From the NCBI GenBank assembly GCA_963930775.1, contig OZ005690.1, positions 8,292,225-8,356,224 on the forward strand: a DNA stretch of 64,000 nucleotides, in the 5' to 3' direction. Both the position numbers and the translations under genes were made by a program. Below are positions 62,557-64,000 of the stretch, in pieces (the stretch's first letter is position 1; each line of letters starts with the position of its first letter). The notes below the pieces were generated by a model. That model worked only from the letters and a program-made list of their open reading frames with translations. It made no database searches and was not told the origin of the DNA. This DNA is from Cliona cf. orientalis. Its lineage: Eukaryota; Porifera; Demospongiae; Clionaida; Clionaidae.

Positions 62557-63256
62557 ACATATTGCCTGTCTCTTGACACAGTTGTTGCTGCACCATTTTT
62601 TTGGTTGGCTTTCATTTTCAAGAGAGTGGCTGCCTTTTCCTTCACTTCTTTTGTAAGGTGCCTTTGCTGAGGAAGATGCCAAAACAGCTCCTATATACAG
62701 TATGTGATTGCAATAACCCCAATGAAACACATTATAGTCAGCTATACATACCTGGGAAACTTCATGATTGTGCTCAAAGTTCACACTCCTAACTTTAAGC
62801 GTGTTTCCATTTTCATCAGCTCTGAGAGTGATGTGAACAGGGCAATCTTGCTTGAACGTCCTGTATATTATAAAATTTCATTTTTATGAATCAGTATAAT
62901 CAGCTGGTACATGTAGCTATATCTTGTACAAAAAGGAGAGACCACACTATATTAGCTACTTACGAGGTGCTCCTCTGTCCTTTTCCTTTTGGCTTAAAAT
63001 TTTGACCACCATGAATGCAGCAAAATTTTAGCTCATAATACTTGAGAGCAGGATTCAAAGGTCAGTCCAGACGCTTCTTAGCTGCTTCGATGGTTCGAGC
63101 ATCGCGTTTCCAGAACTTTACAAAGTGTGCTTGTTCGTGAGCCTTAATCTTAGTTTGCAGAGCATCAAAACTTTCGAAAGAGTCACCTACACTAAAAGAT
63201 ACGTCTTCAGATGCCTGTGAGATTTTTAAATCCTCCACAGCGCCAGCACCAGCCAT
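62557..63256 (-). pseudogene. ZSWIM-type gene, N-terminal fragment of three exons
   Basis: Exon 1 is 63256-62964 (MAGAGAVEDLKIS..., FESFDALQTKIKAHEQAHF, FWKRDARTIEAAKKRLD, KYYELKFCCIHGG). Exon 2 is 62860-62752 (FKQDCPVHITLRADENGNTL, FEHNHEVSQ). Exon 3 starts at 62690 (ELFWHLPQQRHLTKEVKEKA). Splice sites are good and phases match. The FAR1/FLYWCH-like zinc-binding pattern C-C, then C, then H-N-H opens ZSWIM3-like, MULE-derived proteins. An in-frame TGA at 63062-63064 (after KKRLD) interrupts exon 1, and exon 3 runs into the palindromic element at 62435-62556. The transposase and SWIM parts are absent. It is a broken fragment, though the TGA could be a sequence error. Confidence 0.7.
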
Positions 63257-63655
63257 CTTCCTCGTGTACGGATCTTGATACGCGAAGTTGGTTACCGGTA
63301 CTCTGTGCGCGCTATCTTAAATCACCGTCACCGGTACTGCAGTATTAAAATTTTCGATCCCGATACTGGTACGTTAGAGAACAGCGTAATAATAATGAGC
63401 TCTGCTGACCCCAGTAAATTCATGGCAACCGCCGATTCTTCAAGTTCTCATCGAACTAAGGTTGGGGGGGTCCCCATATTCACGGAAGGGTCCCCAAAAT
63501 CATAATGAAAATGGGGACCCGGGGTCCCCAATTTAATGGGGTCCCCAAAATTTTATGACACCGTTCCTACTTCGAGTTACGCCCGGAGGCGAAAACTGAA
63601 CATGGGCGATAGTCGAGGTTTTGCGCTATAACTATTTTAGCTACTTGTAACATAA
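63257..63655. other. Upstream flank with GGGGTCCCC palindromes
   Basis: 63460-63550 contains five or more GGGTCCCCA-type inverted motifs separated by AT-rich spacers. No gene. Confidence 0.4.
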
Positions 63656-63889
63656 GGCCACTTCAATTTAATAATTATTCTATTTCTCGGGCAGGCCTTT
63701 TCTCAGGATAGGGTCGGTAGGCTGGCTTGTAAATAAAAATAAGTTCTGGGCGTGTCCTAGGTCAATAATTGAGTCTTGTCTCTATTGCGCATGCTCAGAA
63801 CATAATTAAACCCAACCTCTGACCTCAAAAGTAACAAAAGTTTTCTGGTCAGTCGGGCCCGAGAAACAGAGTATTAAGGCAAAGTGGCC
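63656..63889. mobile_element. Harbinger-type MITE, 234 bp
   Basis: GGCCACTTCAATTTAATA and the mirrored AAGTGGCC ends, with TTTCTCGGGC/GCCCGAGAAA further in. TAA flanks both sides (63653-63655 and 63890-63892). The GGCCAC start and TAA are shared with 36945-37259. Confidence 0.7.
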
Positions 63890-64000
63890 TAATCAAAACC
63901 TTGTTCTGCAACAGTTATGTAATGTATGTAGTGTCGTGGTTAGTGAACGTCGCCGTTAGTGAAATGACAATTATGCGCATGCGCACGTGCGGCCAACACG

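Overview
This is animal nuclear DNA that is AT-rich and dense in repeats. The genes are split into short exons by introns of about 50-100 bases with clean GT/AG borders, and very small DNA-transposon derivatives lie between them. SAM plus Death domain genes, pogo-like transposases, KDZ-type genes with cysteine clusters and ZSWIM-type fragments together resemble sponge (Demospongiae) or other early-branching animal genomes. That assignment is inference. Nothing looks bacterial, viral or CRISPR-like.

Layout. 1-4000 holds the 3' part of a SAM-SAM-Death adaptor gene, with a broken copy of its last exon at 7494-8648. 4000-32700 is mostly transposable elements: a TTAA-flanked family in three copies (10277, 23311, 31391), a roughly 6 kb insertion (11721-17697) whose empty site can be read elsewhere in the window, foldback elements, and a lone Death-domain exon (30949-31263). 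33155-35827 and 40141-43847 are two decayed pogo/Tigger-like transposons on the minus strand, both ending in a PHD/RING-like zinc finger. 35935-36135 and 62585-63256 are fragments of a ZSWIM-type gene.

The richest part is 43970-55210, plus strand. First comes an eight-exon gene with cysteine clusters and the C-terminal half of a KDZ-type transposase. It is broken by three +1 shifts, two of them in homopolymers. About 280 bases later begins a 20-exon gene whose frame I could follow without a break for about 945 codons. It has a P-loop-like ATPase core, a chain of small symmetrical exons carrying four YGLSPRK motifs, and a C-terminal PHD finger. I do not know a described protein with this architecture, and it is the best candidate for something new here.

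Transposon biology ties much of the window together. The second pogo-like element, two internally deleted copies in and beside the SAM-Death gene, and probably the first pogo relic share terminal and subterminal TTATCGGC motifs, and the bounded copies have TA target sites. A separate family of 32-125 bp palindromes beginning TAGCCTCG or TAGTCT makes 9-10 bp target duplications. Exon coordinates below were read by eye from frames and splice sites and could be off by a few bases.
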